Assembly: GCF_000218545.1 (NCBI RefSeq)
Contig: NC_015671.1
Span: 1,054,001-1,118,000 of the forward strand
Direction of reading: 5' to 3'
From: Cellulomonas gilvus ATCC 13127
Lineage (GTDB): Bacteria; Actinomycetota; Actinomycetes; Actinomycetales; Cellulomonadaceae
DNA length: 64,000 bases
Below are positions 32,423 through 41,557 of the stretch, piece after piece. Each line of letters starts with the position of its first letter. The first letter of the stretch is position 1. The position numbers were made by a program, and so were the translations under genes. The notes beneath the pieces are model-generated. The model was not told the origin of the DNA, did not search any database, and saw nothing but the letters and a program-made list of their open reading frames with translations.

Positions 32423-34135
32423 ATGCGTCGACGCATCCTTCGTCCGCTCGCCGCGACCACCGCGGCACTCGCACTCGTGGCCGGCGGTGCGGCCGGATGG
32501 GCCGCGACCGGCGGCTCGCCGGCCGGGCCCCTGACGGGCCACGGCGACGCCCGCCGGATCGACGGCGACCAGACCTCCACGGTCCGCAAGGCCCTGACCG
32601 GTGGGCACGCGCGCAACGTGATCCTGCTGGTGGGCGACGGGATGGGTGACTCGGAGATCACGGTGGCCCGCAACTACGCGCTCGGGGCCGCGGGGCGGTT
32701 CGCCGGGATCGACGCGCTGCCGCTCACGGGTCAGTACACGACGTACGCGCTCGACCGTGCGGACGGCCTGCCTGACTACGTGACGGACTCGGCGGCCTCG
32801 GGGTCGGCGTGGGCCACGGGCACCAAGACCTACAACGGCGCGATCTCGGTGGACGTCGACGGCGTCCCGCAGCGCAGCATCCTGGAGATCGCCCGCGCCA
32901 ACGGCCTGCGCACCGGCAACGTGTCCACCGCGGAGGTGCAGGACGCGACCCCCGCGGTGCTCGGTGCGCACGTCACCAGCCGGTCCTGCTACGGCCCGGT
33001 CGCGACGAGCGCGACGTGCCCGACCAACGCGCTCGAGAACGGCGGGCTCGGCTCGATCAGCGAGCAGCTCATCGGCACGCGCGCGGACGTGACGCTGGGC
33101 GGAGGCGCCAAGAGCTTCGGTGAGCGCGCGACCGCGGGCCGGTGGGCGGGGCTCACGCTGCTCGAGCAGGCCGAGCGCCGCGGCTACCAGGTGGTGACCG
33201 ACGAGGCCGGTCTGGCCGCGGTACGCACCGCGGACCAGCGCACGCCCGTGCTGGGCCTGTTCGGCTCGGGCAACCTGCCCGTGCGGTGGACGGGCCCGCT
33301 CGCCACCCCGACCGGTGGTGGTGAGGCGGCGGTCCGCTGCACCGAGAACCCCGCGTACGGCTCGGCGCCGACGCTGGCCGAGCTCACCACGAAGGCGATC
33401 GACCTGCTCGACGACACGGGCTCGCGCACGGGCTTCTTCCTGCAGGTCGAGGGCGCGAGCATCGACAAGCAGGACCACGCCGCCAACCCGTGCGGTCAGA
33501 TCGGCGAGACGGTCGACCTCGACGAGGCCGTGCAGGCCGCGCTCGCGTTCGCCCGCCAGGACCGGCACACGCTCGTCGTCGTGACCGCCGACCACGCGCA
33601 CTCGAGCCAGATCGTGTACCCGGGCACCACGACGCCCGGCCTCACGCGCACGCTGACCACCGCCGACGGCAAGCCCATGACGGTCGCGTACGGCACCGCC
33701 GAGGTGGGCGGCTCGCAGGACCACACGGGCAGCCAGGTGCGCGTCGCGGCCTACGGCCCGTGGGCGGCGAACGTCGTCGGGCTGACGGACCAGACCGACC
33801 TGTTCTTCACCATGCGGGACGCGCTGCGCCTCGATCCCGACGCCCCGGCCCCGGGTGCCCCGGTGATCCGGTCGATCGGGCTGGCGGACGGCGCGGTGCT
33901 CCGGGGCCACCGGACGGTGCGCGTGGTGCTGCAGGACGAGCCGCGGCAGACCGTGTTCTCCCTGGTCCGCGACGACCAGGTGCTCGCGAGCTTCACGCGC
34001 ACGGGGTCGCGGCCCGCGGTGACGCTCGACGCGCGCCGGTACGCGGCCGGGCCCGCGGTGCTCCAGGTGGTCGTCACGGGCCACGACGGACTGGTCACGA
34101 GCCGCTCGGTGCCGGTGCGGATCTCGCACCGCTGA
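32423..34135 (+). CDS. phoA: Secreted PhoA-type alkaline phosphatase
   Basis: A 570-residue exported phosphomonoesterase. A basic N-terminus and hydrophobic core ([17 protein letters not shown]) form the signal peptide. Active-site motifs follow E. coli Pho[10 protein letters not shown], nucleophile Ser in [13 protein letters not shown], Mg site [37 protein letters not shown] and SQDHTGSQV. The C-terminal 100 residues ([20 protein letters not shown] onward) look like an Ig-like domain. AGGGGAG precedes ATG 32423. A PHO box was not identified. Ends at a strong hairpin. Confidence 0.93.
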   Translation: MRRRILRPLAATTAALALVAGGAAGWAATGGSPAGPLTGHGDARRIDGDQTSTVRKALTGGHARNVILLVGDGMGDSEITVARNYALGAAGRFAGIDALPLTGQYTTYALDRADGLPDYVTDSAASGSAWATGTKTYNGAISVDVDGVPQRSILEIARANGLRTGNVSTAEVQDATPAVLGAHVTSRSCYGPVATSATCPTNALENGGLGSISEQLIGTRADVTLGGGAKSFGERATAGRWAGLTLLEQAERRGYQVVTDEAGLAAVRTADQRTPVLGLFGSGNLPVRWTGPLATPTGGGEAAVRCTENPAYGSAPTLAELTTKAIDLLDDTGSRTGFFLQVEGASIDKQDHAANPCGQIGETVDLDEAVQAALAFARQDRHTLVVVTADHAHSSQIVYPGTTTPGLTRTLTTADGKPMTVAYGTAEVGGSQDHTGSQVRVAAYGPWAANVVGLTDQTDLFFTMRDALRLDPDAPAPGAPVIRSIGLADGAVLRGHRTVRVVLQDEPRQTVFSLVRDDQVLASFTRTGSRPAVTLDARRYAAGPAVLQVVVTGHDGLVTSRSVPVRISHR

Positions 34136-34145
34136 CGCCCCCCGC

Positions 34146-34186
34146 GCGACGTGCCGGGCGGGGTGCGCCCGCGCCCGGCACGTCGC
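34146..34186. terminator. Bidirectional hairpin terminator
   Basis: The 15-base stem GCGACGTGCCGGGCG and its complement, with an 11-base loop, separate the phosphatase gene from the convergent sigma-factor operon. Confidence 0.65.
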
Positions 34187-34190
34187 ACGC

Positions 34191-34916
34191 TCAGCCGGCA
34201 GTGATGACGAACTCGCCGACCTCGGTCCGGCCGTCGGACAGGTACACGGGGATGCGGCGGACGTCGTCGCCGTGCTCCTCCTGCCACGCGAGGGCGTCGG
34301 CCGGGCTGGTCGGCTCGTGGCTCGGGGCGAGGTCCCGCGCGTACGCGTACCCCTCGGCACCGTTCGTCGCGACGACCGCGACGAGGTCCGGCACGGGCCG
34401 GCCGGGCGCCTCGATGCCGAACGTGTCGCCGTCGGCGTTGACACCCAGCGGGGTCACGTCGTGCCGCGCGTAGGTGAACGTGCCCTCCCAGCGCAGCGAG
34501 TCGGCGTCGATCCGCGTGGACGAGCCCTCGATCGGCAGGCTGTAGCCGATCTCCTCGCCTGCCGCGCACGCGCCCCCGGCGCCGTCGGCGAACGTGAACC
34601 GGCCCGCCGTCAGGCAGCGGATCTCGGCGTCGACGTGCGTCGCGTCCGCGGGCGCGGTGCCGAGCTCGACCACGCGTGAGCCCTGCGCCGTCACGTGCAC
34701 CGGGTCGGCGAGCGCGGTGACGCGGTCCGCGCCCGGGAGCACGCCGAGCCCCGCGGCCGCGGCGGTCGCACCGCCGAGCCCGAGCGCGAGCGCGCCGCCG
34801 GTCAGCGCCCAGCGGCGCGCCGTGCGACGCCGAGGGCTGTGCGCGGCGACGTGCGCGACGAGTGCGCCGCGCAGCGCCTGGTGGTGCTCGGCCGGGGTGA
34901 CCTGGGTGGTGCTCAT
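34191..34916 (-). CDS. Membrane-anchored hypothetical protein encoded with an ECF sigma factor
   Basis: A 241-residue protein with a cytoplasmic N-terminus (HHQALRGALVAHVAAHSPRR), one transmembrane helix (WALTGGALALGLGGATAAAA) and an extracellular domain with two Cys. The single helix and coupling to the sigma gene (ATGA overlap) suggest an anti-sigma or signal-sensing partner, but I see no ZAS or RsiW motif. AGGAGG lies upstream of ATG 34916. Confidence 0.7.
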   Translation of the reverse strand: MSTTQVTPAEHHQALRGALVAHVAAHSPRRRTARRWALTGGALALGLGGATAAAAGLGVLPGADRVTALADPVHVTAQGSRVVELGTAPADATHVDAEIRCLTAGRFTFADGAGGACAAGEEIGYSLPIEGSSTRIDADSLRWEGTFTYARHDVTPLGVNADGDTFGIEAPGRPVPDLVAVVATNGAEGYAYARDLAPSHEPTSPADALAWQEEHGDDVRRIPVYLSDGRTEVGEFVITAG

Positions 34917-35488
34917 CGCGGTGCCTCCTGGAGGTCGGGGGTCGGATCGGGGACCCACGCGTCACGCAGGTGTGCGCGGGCGCGGTGCAGGCGGGACTTG
35001 GCGGCCGACGGGGTCAGCCCGAGCACGGCGGCCGCGTCGGCGAGCGGGAGCCCGTCCAGCACGACCAGCGCGACCAGCCGGCGGTCGCGCGCGGACAGCG
35101 TGGCCAGCGCGTCGGACCACGGCCGGTCGAGCGTGCGGTCGAGCACGCTCTGCGCGGCATCCGGCTCGGCCGCAGGCCGGGGGAGCCGGGCGAGGAACGC
35201 GCGGTACCGCCGCGTGCTGCGGCTCGCGTTGCGCGCCACGTTGGTGGTGGTCACCAGCAGCCAGGGCAGCACGCAGCCGCGCACCAGCCGGACCCGGTCA
35301 CGCAGCCGCCACAGCTCGAGGAACGCGGTCGCCGCCACGTCCTCGACGTCGGCCGGGTCGGGCACGAGGCGCGCCGCATGCCGGCGCACGCGGGCGTGGT
35401 GCCGGTCGAACAGCTGCCCGAAGGCCTCGCCGTCGCCCGCGCACGCGGCGCGCCACAGCGCCTCGTCGTCGGTCAGGTCGTCGCTCAC
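34913..35488 (-). CDS. ECF-type RNA polymerase sigma factor
   Basis: A 191-residue sigma-70 family protein. Region 2 is DGEAFGQLFDRHHARVRRHA, PDPADVEDVAATAFLELWRL; region 4 is LSARDRRLVALVVLDGLPLADAAAVLGLTPSAAKSRLHRAR. GTG 35488 is chosen as the usual N-terminus (VSDDLTDDEALWRAACAGD). It overlaps the following membrane protein gene by four bases. Its target promoters cannot be read from this window. Confidence 0.9.
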   Translation of the reverse strand: MSDDLTDDEALWRAACAGDGEAFGQLFDRHHARVRRHAARLVPDPADVEDVAATAFLELWRLRDRVRLVRGCVLPWLLVTTTNVARNASRSTRRYRAFLARLPRPAAEPDAAQSVLDRTLDRPWSDALATLSARDRRLVALVVLDGLPLADAAAVLGLTPSAAKSRLHRARAHLRDAWVPDPTPDLQEAPR

Positions 35489-35536
35489 ACCCCGAAGTGT
35501 CCGCACCGCCGGCGGTGGGTGCACCGGGTTCCGGGG

Positions 35537-36214
35537 TCAGGTCGTGCGGGGGCGCGCGCGCGACGAGTGGTCGGCCCAGCGCCGCGAGACCTCCAGCGCC
35601 TGCGCGTCGGTGAGCGGGGGCTCGAGCGCGGCGTCCGCGGGCCGCGCGCGCAGGCCCTCCAGCAGCAGGTGCAGGTACCGGCGGTACGCCTCGGGCTGGA
35701 CGTCCACCGTGTGCGTCGCGAGCTCCGTGACCAGCCACAGCAGGACGAGCACGTCGCTGCCCCGTGCGTCGGCGCGCAGGTCTCCCTCGGCGCGCGCGCG
35801 CTGCAGGAGCTCGTCGGTGATCCGGCCGATCGAGTCGTCCACCACGGGGCCCAGGTCGTCGTAGCCGCCCAGCGCGAGGTCGCGCAGCCCGATGTTCTCG
35901 ACGAGCAGCTCGGTCACGCGCGTGAGGAGCTGGACCAGCCCGTCCCACGCGGGTTCGGCGCGGGACGCCTCGTCGGCCACCGCGAGCACGTCCCGCAGGG
36001 GTTCGGCGAACGCTGTCTCGAGCAGCTCGTGCTTGTCGGCGAACCGGCGGTACACCGTGCCGACCCCGACGCCCGCGTGCCGCGCGATCTCGTTGAAGCC
36101 CACGCCGAGCCCCTGGTCGGCGAACAGCTCGCGCGCCGCGGCGACGATGCGCTCGCGGTTGCGCTCGGCGTCGCGGCGCAGCGGGCCGCGGGGGGTGCTC
36201 GCCGGGCTGGTCAT
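35537..36214 (-). CDS. TetR/AcrR family regulator, divergent from an MMPL transporter
   Basis: A 225-residue regulator: RIVAAARELFADQGLGVGFNEIARHAGVGVGTVYRRFADKHELLETAF is a textbook TetR helix-turn-helix in sequence order. TACCCT (36221-36226, minus strand) lies six bases before ATG 36214. Given the divergent MMPL gene and a palindrome between them, it probably represses that transporter and itself. Confidence 0.88.
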   Translation of the reverse strand: MTSPASTPRGPLRRDAERNRERIVAAARELFADQGLGVGFNEIARHAGVGVGTVYRRFADKHELLETAFAEPLRDVLAVADEASRAEPAWDGLVQLLTRVTELLVENIGLRDLALGGYDDLGPVVDDSIGRITDELLQRARAEGDLRADARGSDVLVLLWLVTELATHTVDVQPEAYRRYLHLLLEGLRARPADAALEPPLTDAQALEVSRRWADHSSRARPRTT

Positions 36215-36279
36215 GCGCACAGGGTAGTCGGAACCGGATAGGTGGGATCAACATCACAACGGCCCGTACGCGACAAGCG

Positions 36280-36292
36280 GATGACCGTCATC
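36280..36292. promoter_or_regulatory. Candidate TetR operator before the MMPL gene
   Basis: GATGAC-C-GTCATC, a perfect 6+1+6 palindrome in the divergent region, 87 bases upstream of the MMPL start and 66 from the tetR start. The MMPL promoter may use TACGAT at 36304-36309 as its -10. Confidence 0.45.
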
Positions 36293-36378
36293 AACTTTCG
36301 ACCTACGATGCCGGAGGCGACGGCGCCCCCACCCGCACACCCGCACGGTCCCGGCATGCCCGGGCAGGAGGACTCGAC

Positions 36379-38868
36379 ATGGCAGAACTGCTCTACCGGA
36401 TCGGCCGGTTCGCGGCCCGCCGGGCCTGGTTGGTCATCGGTGCCTGGGTGCTGGCGCTCGGACTCGCGGTCGGCGGCTTCCTCGGGTTCGGGGGCACGCT
36501 CAGCGAGGCCATCACGATCCCCGGGACCCCCACCGCGGAGGTGACCGACCGCCTCGAGCAGGAGCTCCCGTCCGCGAGCGGCGCCGTGGGGCGTGTGGTG
36601 CTGCAGAGCTCGGACGGTTCCGAGCTCACCGACGAGCAGCAGGCGGGCATCAGCGCCGCGCTCGCCGAGGTCGGCGGCATCGACGGGGTCGTGCAGGTGG
36701 CGGACCCGTTCGCGACGCGTGCACAGCTGGCCGAGCAGGCCCAGCAGGTCACCGACGGCCAGACCCAGGTCGACGAGGGGCGGGCCCAGCTCGACGCGGG
36801 CCAGCAGCAGATCGACGACGGCCGCGCGCAGCTCGAGGCCGGGCAGGCCGAGCTCGACGCGACCGTCGAGCGGGTGGGGGAGAACGCGCAGACCACGGCA
36901 GCGCAGGCGCAGCTCGACGAGCAGCGTGCGCAGCTGGACGCGGGGCAGAAGGAGCTCGACGCCAACCGTGCCGAGCTCGAGGCCAAGGCCGCGCAGCTCG
37001 CCGACGGCCGCGCGCTGCTCGACATGGCCGCCGAGATCCGGACGGTGTCGACCGACGGCTCCGTCGCGGTCGCGACCGTGGTGTTCGAGCTGCCGTCCAA
37101 CGAGATCCCGGACGCCACCAAGAAGGCGGTCACGGCCGCGGTCGACGGCGCGCTGCCCGAGGGCGTCACGGCCGACTACTCGACCGAGATCGCCCAGGGC
37201 GCGATCTCGCTGGGCGGCGCCGCGGAGGCCATCGGCGTCCTGGTGGCCGCGATCGTGCTCGTCGTCATGCTGGGCACGTTCGTGGCCGCCGGGCTGCCGC
37301 TGCTGAACGCGCTCGTCGGCGTGGGGGTCGCCGCCGCGGGCGCCATGGCGTTCTCGGGTGCGGTCGTCATGACGTCGGTGACGCCCGTGCTCGGCGCGAT
37401 GCTCGGTCTCGCCGTGGGCATCGACTACACGCTGTTCATCCTCAACCGGCACCGCCGCCAGCTGCGCACGGGCATGGACGTGCACGAGTCCGTCGGGCTG
37501 GCCAACGGCACGTCCGGCAACGCCGTGGTGTTCGCGGGGGCAACGGTGCTCATCGCGCTGCTGGGCCTCAACCTCACGGGCATCCCGTTCCTCGGCCTGA
37601 TGGGCACCGTGGCGGCGGCGAGCATCGCGGTCGCCGTGCTCGTCGCGATCACGCTGACGCCCGCGATGCTCGGCCTGCTCGGCCGGCGGATCCTGCCGCG
37701 CAAGCACCGCGACGAGGCGACCGCGCCGGTGGCGCACGAGGCCGCGCAGCCGATGTCGAACGGCCGCGCGTGGGTGAGCATCCTCGTCGGGATCGGGGTC
37801 CTGGCCGTCGTCGCCATCCCCGCGACGTCGATGCGGCTGGGGTTGCCGACGGGTGCGTCCGAACCCGCGGACTCCACGCAGTACCGCGCGTACGCCGCGG
37901 TCTCCGACGCGTTCGGCGCGGGGGTCAACGGGCCGCTCGTCGTCGTGGCGGACGTGCCCGGTGGGGTGGGCGAGGACGAGCTCGTCGCGACGCAGGCCCG
38001 GATAGGCGGACAGCTGGCCGCGACCGACGACGTCGTCGCGGTGGCCCCCGTGGGCACGAACGACGACCGCAGCGTGCTCGTCTTCCAGGTGATCCCCGCC
38101 GACGGCCCGGACAGCGAGTCGACCACCGAGCTGGTGCACACGCTGCGCGCGACGGCGGTCGACGGCGGCCGGGGCACGTTCGCGGTCGCCGGCAACGCGA
38201 GCGCGAACATCGACATCTCGGAGAAGCTCGCGGACGCGCTGCCCGTGTACCTCGCGGTCGTGATCGGGCTGTCGATCTTCATCCTGATCGCGGTGTTCCG
38301 GTCCTTCCTGGTGCCGATCGTCGCGACCGGCGGGTTCGTGCTCTCGCTGTTCGCCGCGATGGGTGGCGTGACCGCGGTGTACCAGTGGGGCTGGCTCGCC
38401 GACGTGTTCGGCGTGAGCAACCCCGGACCCGTGCTCAGCTTCCTGCCCACGCTGCTGGTCGGCATCCTGTTCGGCCTGGCCATGGACTACCAGCTGTTCC
38501 TGACGTCCGGCATGCGTGAGGCCTACGCGCACGGGGCGCCCGCGCGGCGCGCCGTCATGGAGGGCCTGCACGCGGGCCGGGCCGTGGTCACGGCGGCCGC
38601 GATCATCATGGTCTCGGTGTTCGGCGGGTTCATGTTCTCCCACCTGGCGGTCATCCGGCCGCTCGGGTTCGCGCTCGCGTTCGGGGTGCTGCTCGACGCG
38701 TTCGTGGTGCGCATGCTGATCATGCCCGCGGTCATGCACCTGGCCGGCGACGAGGCGTGGTGGCTGCCCACGTGGATCGACCGGGTCATGCCCGACGTCG
38801 ACGTGGAGGGTGCGCGGCTCGAGCGGCGGCACCACGTCCCGACCGCGGATCTCACGCCGCACGACTGA
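36379..38868 (+). CDS. MMPL/RND family transporter
   Basis: An 829-residue RND-type exporter, 12 predicted transmembrane helices in two halves. Each half carries the proton-relay Asp-Tyr pair (LAVGIDYTLFIL and FGLAMDYQLFL). The first extracellular loop (residues 110-220) contains a long Gln/Asp/Ala-rich coiled-coil with repeated QLDAGQ units. AGGAGG precedes ATG 36379. Substrate unknown (lipid or drug). Divergent TetR control is inferred from context. Confidence 0.92.
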   Translation: MAELLYRIGRFAARRAWLVIGAWVLALGLAVGGFLGFGGTLSEAITIPGTPTAEVTDRLEQELPSASGAVGRVVLQSSDGSELTDEQQAGISAALAEVGGIDGVVQVADPFATRAQLAEQAQQVTDGQTQVDEGRAQLDAGQQQIDDGRAQLEAGQAELDATVERVGENAQTTAAQAQLDEQRAQLDAGQKELDANRAELEAKAAQLADGRALLDMAAEIRTVSTDGSVAVATVVFELPSNEIPDATKKAVTAAVDGALPEGVTADYSTEIAQGAISLGGAAEAIGVLVAAIVLVVMLGTFVAAGLPLLNALVGVGVAAAGAMAFSGAVVMTSVTPVLGAMLGLAVGIDYTLFILNRHRRQLRTGMDVHESVGLANGTSGNAVVFAGATVLIALLGLNLTGIPFLGLMGTVAAASIAVAVLVAITLTPAMLGLLGRRILPRKHRDEATAPVAHEAAQPMSNGRAWVSILVGIGVLAVVAIPATSMRLGLPTGASEPADSTQYRAYAAVSDAFGAGVNGPLVVVADVPGGVGEDELVATQARIGGQLAATDDVVAVAPVGTNDDRSVLVFQVIPADGPDSESTTELVHTLRATAVDGGRGTFAVAGNASANIDISEKLADALPVYLAVVIGLSIFILIAVFRSFLVPIVATGGFVLSLFAAMGGVTAVYQWGWLADVFGVSNPGPVLSFLPTLLVGILFGLAMDYQLFLTSGMREAYAHGAPARRAVMEGLHAGRAVVTAAAIIMVSVFGGFMFSHLAVIRPLGFALAFGVLLDAFVVRMLIMPAVMHLAGDEAWWLPTWIDRVMPDVDVEGARLERRHHVPTADLTPHD

Positions 38869-38880
38869 CGGCGACACCCG

Positions 38881-38918
38881 CGGCGCAGGGCCCCGCCGAC
38901 CAGCGGGGCCCTGCGCCG
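38881..38918 (+). terminator. Terminator hairpin after the MMPL gene
   Basis: A perfect 16-base stem (CGGCGCAGGGCCCCGC and its complement) with loop CGACCA, 12 bases after the stop. Confidence 0.7.
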
Positions 38919-39013
38919 TCCGGGCGACCTCACCCGGCCGCGCAGTGCCGTGCGCGGAGGTGCGACGTAGCGTGGGGCGCACCCGCACGACGACGTGCTG
39001 CACGGAGGTGACG

Positions 39014-39646
39014 ATGCTCCAGCCGGTCCCACGGCTCGCCCGTCTGCTGAGCCCGGCGGGGCACGTCGAGGCGGTCGACCTGCTCCGCGCCTACTTCGCC
39101 CCGCGGCCCGCGGGGAGACCCGGCGGCTACTTCGAACGCATCGGCCAGATCGGCGCGCACCCCGACGAGATCACGCCCGAGGACCTGGTCGCCGCGGGCA
39201 CGCTGGGTGTGGTGATCCCGGGCGACGCGGCGCTCGCGATCCTGGTGGACCACCGCGACGAGCTGAGCTGGCTGCTGGCGCGCCTGCCCACCGACGTCGC
39301 GTTCGCCGATCTCAGCGTCGAGCAGGTCGAGTCGGTGCTCACGCCCAAACGCGCGTACCGCCTGCTGACCAGCGTCGGCGGGATCGGCACCACGGCCGCG
39401 ACGGTGCTGCTCGCGCGCAAGCGCCCACACCTGGTGCCGATCCTCGAACCCGCGGTGGTCGACGCGATCACGGGCATCGTCGGGCTGTTCCTGCTCCCGC
39501 TGCGGGAGCTGCTGACCGCGGACGACCGCGCGTACCAGCGCCGCCTGGACGAGCTGCACGACGCCGCGGGCCTGGCCCCGGAGGTCTCGGCGCTGCGCGT
39601 GCTTCACGTGCTCGCGCGGACGGTGGTGGAGGGTGCTGACCGCTGA
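39014..39646 (+). CDS. DUF6308 family protein
   Basis: A 210-residue protein matching DUF6308. It contains EAVDLLRAYF, GGYFERIGQIG, LSVEQVESVLTPKRAYRLLT and a helix-hairpin-helix-like VGGIGTTAATVLLARKRPHLVPILEP that resembles DNA-glycosylase or nuclease accessory folds. Catalytic residues are not evident. GGAGGTG precedes ATG 39014. Function unknown. Confidence 0.75.
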   Translation: MLQPVPRLARLLSPAGHVEAVDLLRAYFAPRPAGRPGGYFERIGQIGAHPDEITPEDLVAAGTLGVVIPGDAALAILVDHRDELSWLLARLPTDVAFADLSVEQVESVLTPKRAYRLLTSVGGIGTTAATVLLARKRPHLVPILEPAVVDAITGIVGLFLLPLRELLTADDRAYQRRLDELHDAAGLAPEVSALRVLHVLARTVVEGADR

Positions 39647-39650
39647 CCGC

Positions 39651-39986
39651 TCACCGCTGCGGCAGCGCCGCGGACCACCGGGTGTGGTCCGCGCGCAGGC
39701 GCAGGACGTCGTCGACCTCCTCGACGTCCGGCCAGAGCACCAGGAACGTGCCGCGGTGGCGACGCCGCAGCCACCACGCGACCAGCGCGGGCGCGCTCTC
39801 GCCCGTGCGCTCGTAGCCCAGGAAAGACGAGCCCGTGCGCGGGCTGACCAGCACGCCGTGCAGGCGCGGCGCCGCCAGCAGACCGTCGAGCGGTCCGTCG
39901 AGCACCAGGCGGACGTCGACCACGAACCCGAGCGCGCGGCCCTCCGCGTCCGTCACGCGCCGGTCGAGCAGGTCACTCAGGAGCAT
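39651..39986 (-). CDS. PRC-barrel domain protein
   Basis: A 111-residue protein with an N-terminal PRC-barrel (LLSDLLDRRVTDAEGRALGF, VVDVRLVLDG) and a short C-terminal domain with VEEVDDVLRLRADHTRW. PRC-barrels often mediate protein contacts. ATG 39986 lies ten bases inside the end of the Nramp gene with CAGGAG just upstream, so it is translationally coupled. See the truncated Nramp entry. Confidence 0.78.
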   Translation of the reverse strand: MLLSDLLDRRVTDAEGRALGFVVDVRLVLDGPLDGLLAAPRLHGVLVSPRTGSSFLGYERTGESAPALVAWWLRRRHRGTFLVLWPDVEEVDDVLRLRADHTRWSAALPQR

Positions 39987-40969
39987 GGCGGCACGGCGAC
40001 TCCCATGGCGGTGTGGAACCGCGCGGCCTCCGCAGGCCGGTGGAACTTCCCCCAGGACCAGCCGAAGAACTGCGCGAGCGTGTACCCGGTGGACAGCGCC
40101 GTCTCGAGCGCGGCGCCGAACGTCGCGGCGACGATGCCGAGGATCGCGAGCGCGAGCGCGAGCTTCCCGCCGGCGATCGCGACCGGGAGCGTGATCTGGG
40201 ACAGCGACGTGACGTCGATCTGCCGGGGGAGCAGGACCACCGCCGCGCAGCCCGCGATCGCGAGCGAGAGCACCCCGCCGAGCGGGAAGCCGACCAGGAC
40301 GTTGGCGCGGGACGTCGCGAGGTCCTTCGTCGTCCAGCGCTCCTCGCGTGCGCCCGAGGAGAAGAAGAACACCTCGTACGGCGTCATCGCGGCGCCGAAC
40401 AGCGCGACTGCGTAGTACCAGTACGTCGGCGCCGGCTCCTGCGCGGGGATCGACGGGCGCACCGCCTGGTCGACGAGCGCGCCCCAGTCCGGGCCCAGCT
40501 GAGCCAGCGCGACGGCGAACACGACGAGCGTCAGGCCCAGCAGCCCCGTGACGTTCTCGAGCACCGAGAACTTGACGCGCCAGAGCACGAGCCACACCGC
40601 GAGGCCCGCGAACGGGATCCAGAGCCGGGGCTCGACGCTGCTCGCGAGCTGCAGCGCGAGCGCGATGCCGCCGATCTCGGCCGTGAGGGTCAGCACCGTG
40701 ACCGCGAACGAGGCGATCAGGTTGGCCCCGCCGGCTCGCGGGCCCAGGCGTTCGCGGATGACCTCGAACGTCGCGCGTCCGCTGACCGCAGCGACGCGGC
40801 CGGACATCTGCGCGAACAGGCAGATGCCGACGACCCCGACCACGACGACCCACGCGAGCGACATCCCGAACCGCGCACCGACCACCGCGTTGGTGACCAG
40901 GTCGCCGATGTCGACGAACCCGCCGATCGCGGTGAGGATGCCCAGCGCCACGGCGACGAGCCGCTTCAC
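39977..40969 (-). CDS. Nramp-family divalent metal transporter, C-terminally truncated
   Basis: A 330-residue Nramp-related protein. Helix 1 reads GGFVDIGDLVTNAVVGARFG, with DIGD in place of the metal-binding DPGN of classical Nramp; helix 6 reads GAAMTPYEVFFFSSG. Eight transmembrane helices can be counted; the protein then stops at MGVAVPPCS, where helix 9 should begin, and the next gene starts ten bases earlier. Nramp proteins need at least ten helices for the LeuT fold. Either a deletion has inactivated this gene or it is an unusual short form. GTG 40969 has GGGAGA upstream. Confidence 0.75.
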   Translation of the reverse strand: MKRLVAVALGILTAIGGFVDIGDLVTNAVVGARFGMSLAWVVVVGVVGICLFAQMSGRVAAVSGRATFEVIRERLGPRAGGANLIASFAVTVLTLTAEIGGIALALQLASSVEPRLWIPFAGLAVWLVLWRVKFSVLENVTGLLGLTLVVFAVALAQLGPDWGALVDQAVRPSIPAQEPAPTYWYYAVALFGAAMTPYEVFFFSSGAREERWTTKDLATSRANVLVGFPLGGVLSLAIAGCAAVVLLPRQIDVTSLSQITLPVAIAGGKLALALAILGIVAATFGAALETALSTGYTLAQFFGWSWGKFHRPAEAARFHTAMGVAVPPCS

Positions 40970-40997
40970 CGGGATCTCCCGCGCTCCGTGGTGGAGG

Positions 40998-41483
40998 TCA
41001 TGCGCGCTCCGCACGTGCGACGGCTGCATCGAGCGCGTCCGCCGCGGAGCTCAGCTCGTCCAGCACCTCGGCGGCGTCCCGGTCCGCGGTCCGGTTGACC
41101 CAGGCGCGGGCGTCCGCGAGGGCCGCGACGGCCTGCGCGACCGCGACGACCGCCTCGTGCCGGGCCGCCACGAGCGGCGGGTCCCGGGGGACGTCGGCGG
41201 CGAGCGTGCTCTGGGCGCCGCCCGCATCGCCGATCGCGTCCAGCAGCGCGGTGTCGGCGACGGTCGCGAACGCCCGGTCGCGCACCGCGAGCTCGACGAC
41301 GAGCGTGCCCGTGGCGACGGCCGAGGCCGCCTCGTCGACGGGGTCGGTCAGCGTGCGGGCCTCGTACCCGTCGGCGGACCCGGGGCCCAGCGCGCAGCCG
41401 CCGACCACGGCCACCGCGGCCCACGCGGCGGTCGCGCGTGCGGGCCGGGCACGCCGGGGGGCATGACCGCATCGTGTCCCCAC
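40998..41483 (-). CDS. Hypothetical lipoprotein
   Basis: A 161-residue protein with a signal sequence and lipobox (AVAVVGGCALGPGS). The mature part is helical and Ala-rich (DAIGDAGGAQSTLAADVP, LSSAADALDAAVARAE). Located 28 bases upstream of the Nramp gene and likely co-transcribed. GTG 41483 is the only in-frame start giving a complete signal. Function unknown. Confidence 0.6.
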   Translation of the reverse strand: MGTRCGHAPRRARPARATAAWAAVAVVGGCALGPGSADGYEARTLTDPVDEAASAVATGTLVVELAVRDRAFATVADTALLDAIGDAGGAQSTLAADVPRDPPLVAARHEAVVAVAQAVAALADARAWVNRTADRDAAEVLDELSSAADALDAAVARAERA

Positions 41484-41518
41484 CCGTCGGCCGCCGCACG
41501 CCGAGCGGTTCCCGGTGA

Positions 41519-41550
41519 TCGGCCGCGGCACCCGAGCGCGCCGCGGCCGA
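41519..41550 (-). terminator. Terminator hairpin after ohr
   Basis: The stem TCGGCCGCGGC and its complement around a 10-base loop, eight bases beyond the ohr stop. Confidence 0.55.
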
Positions 41551-41557
41551 CCGGAGG

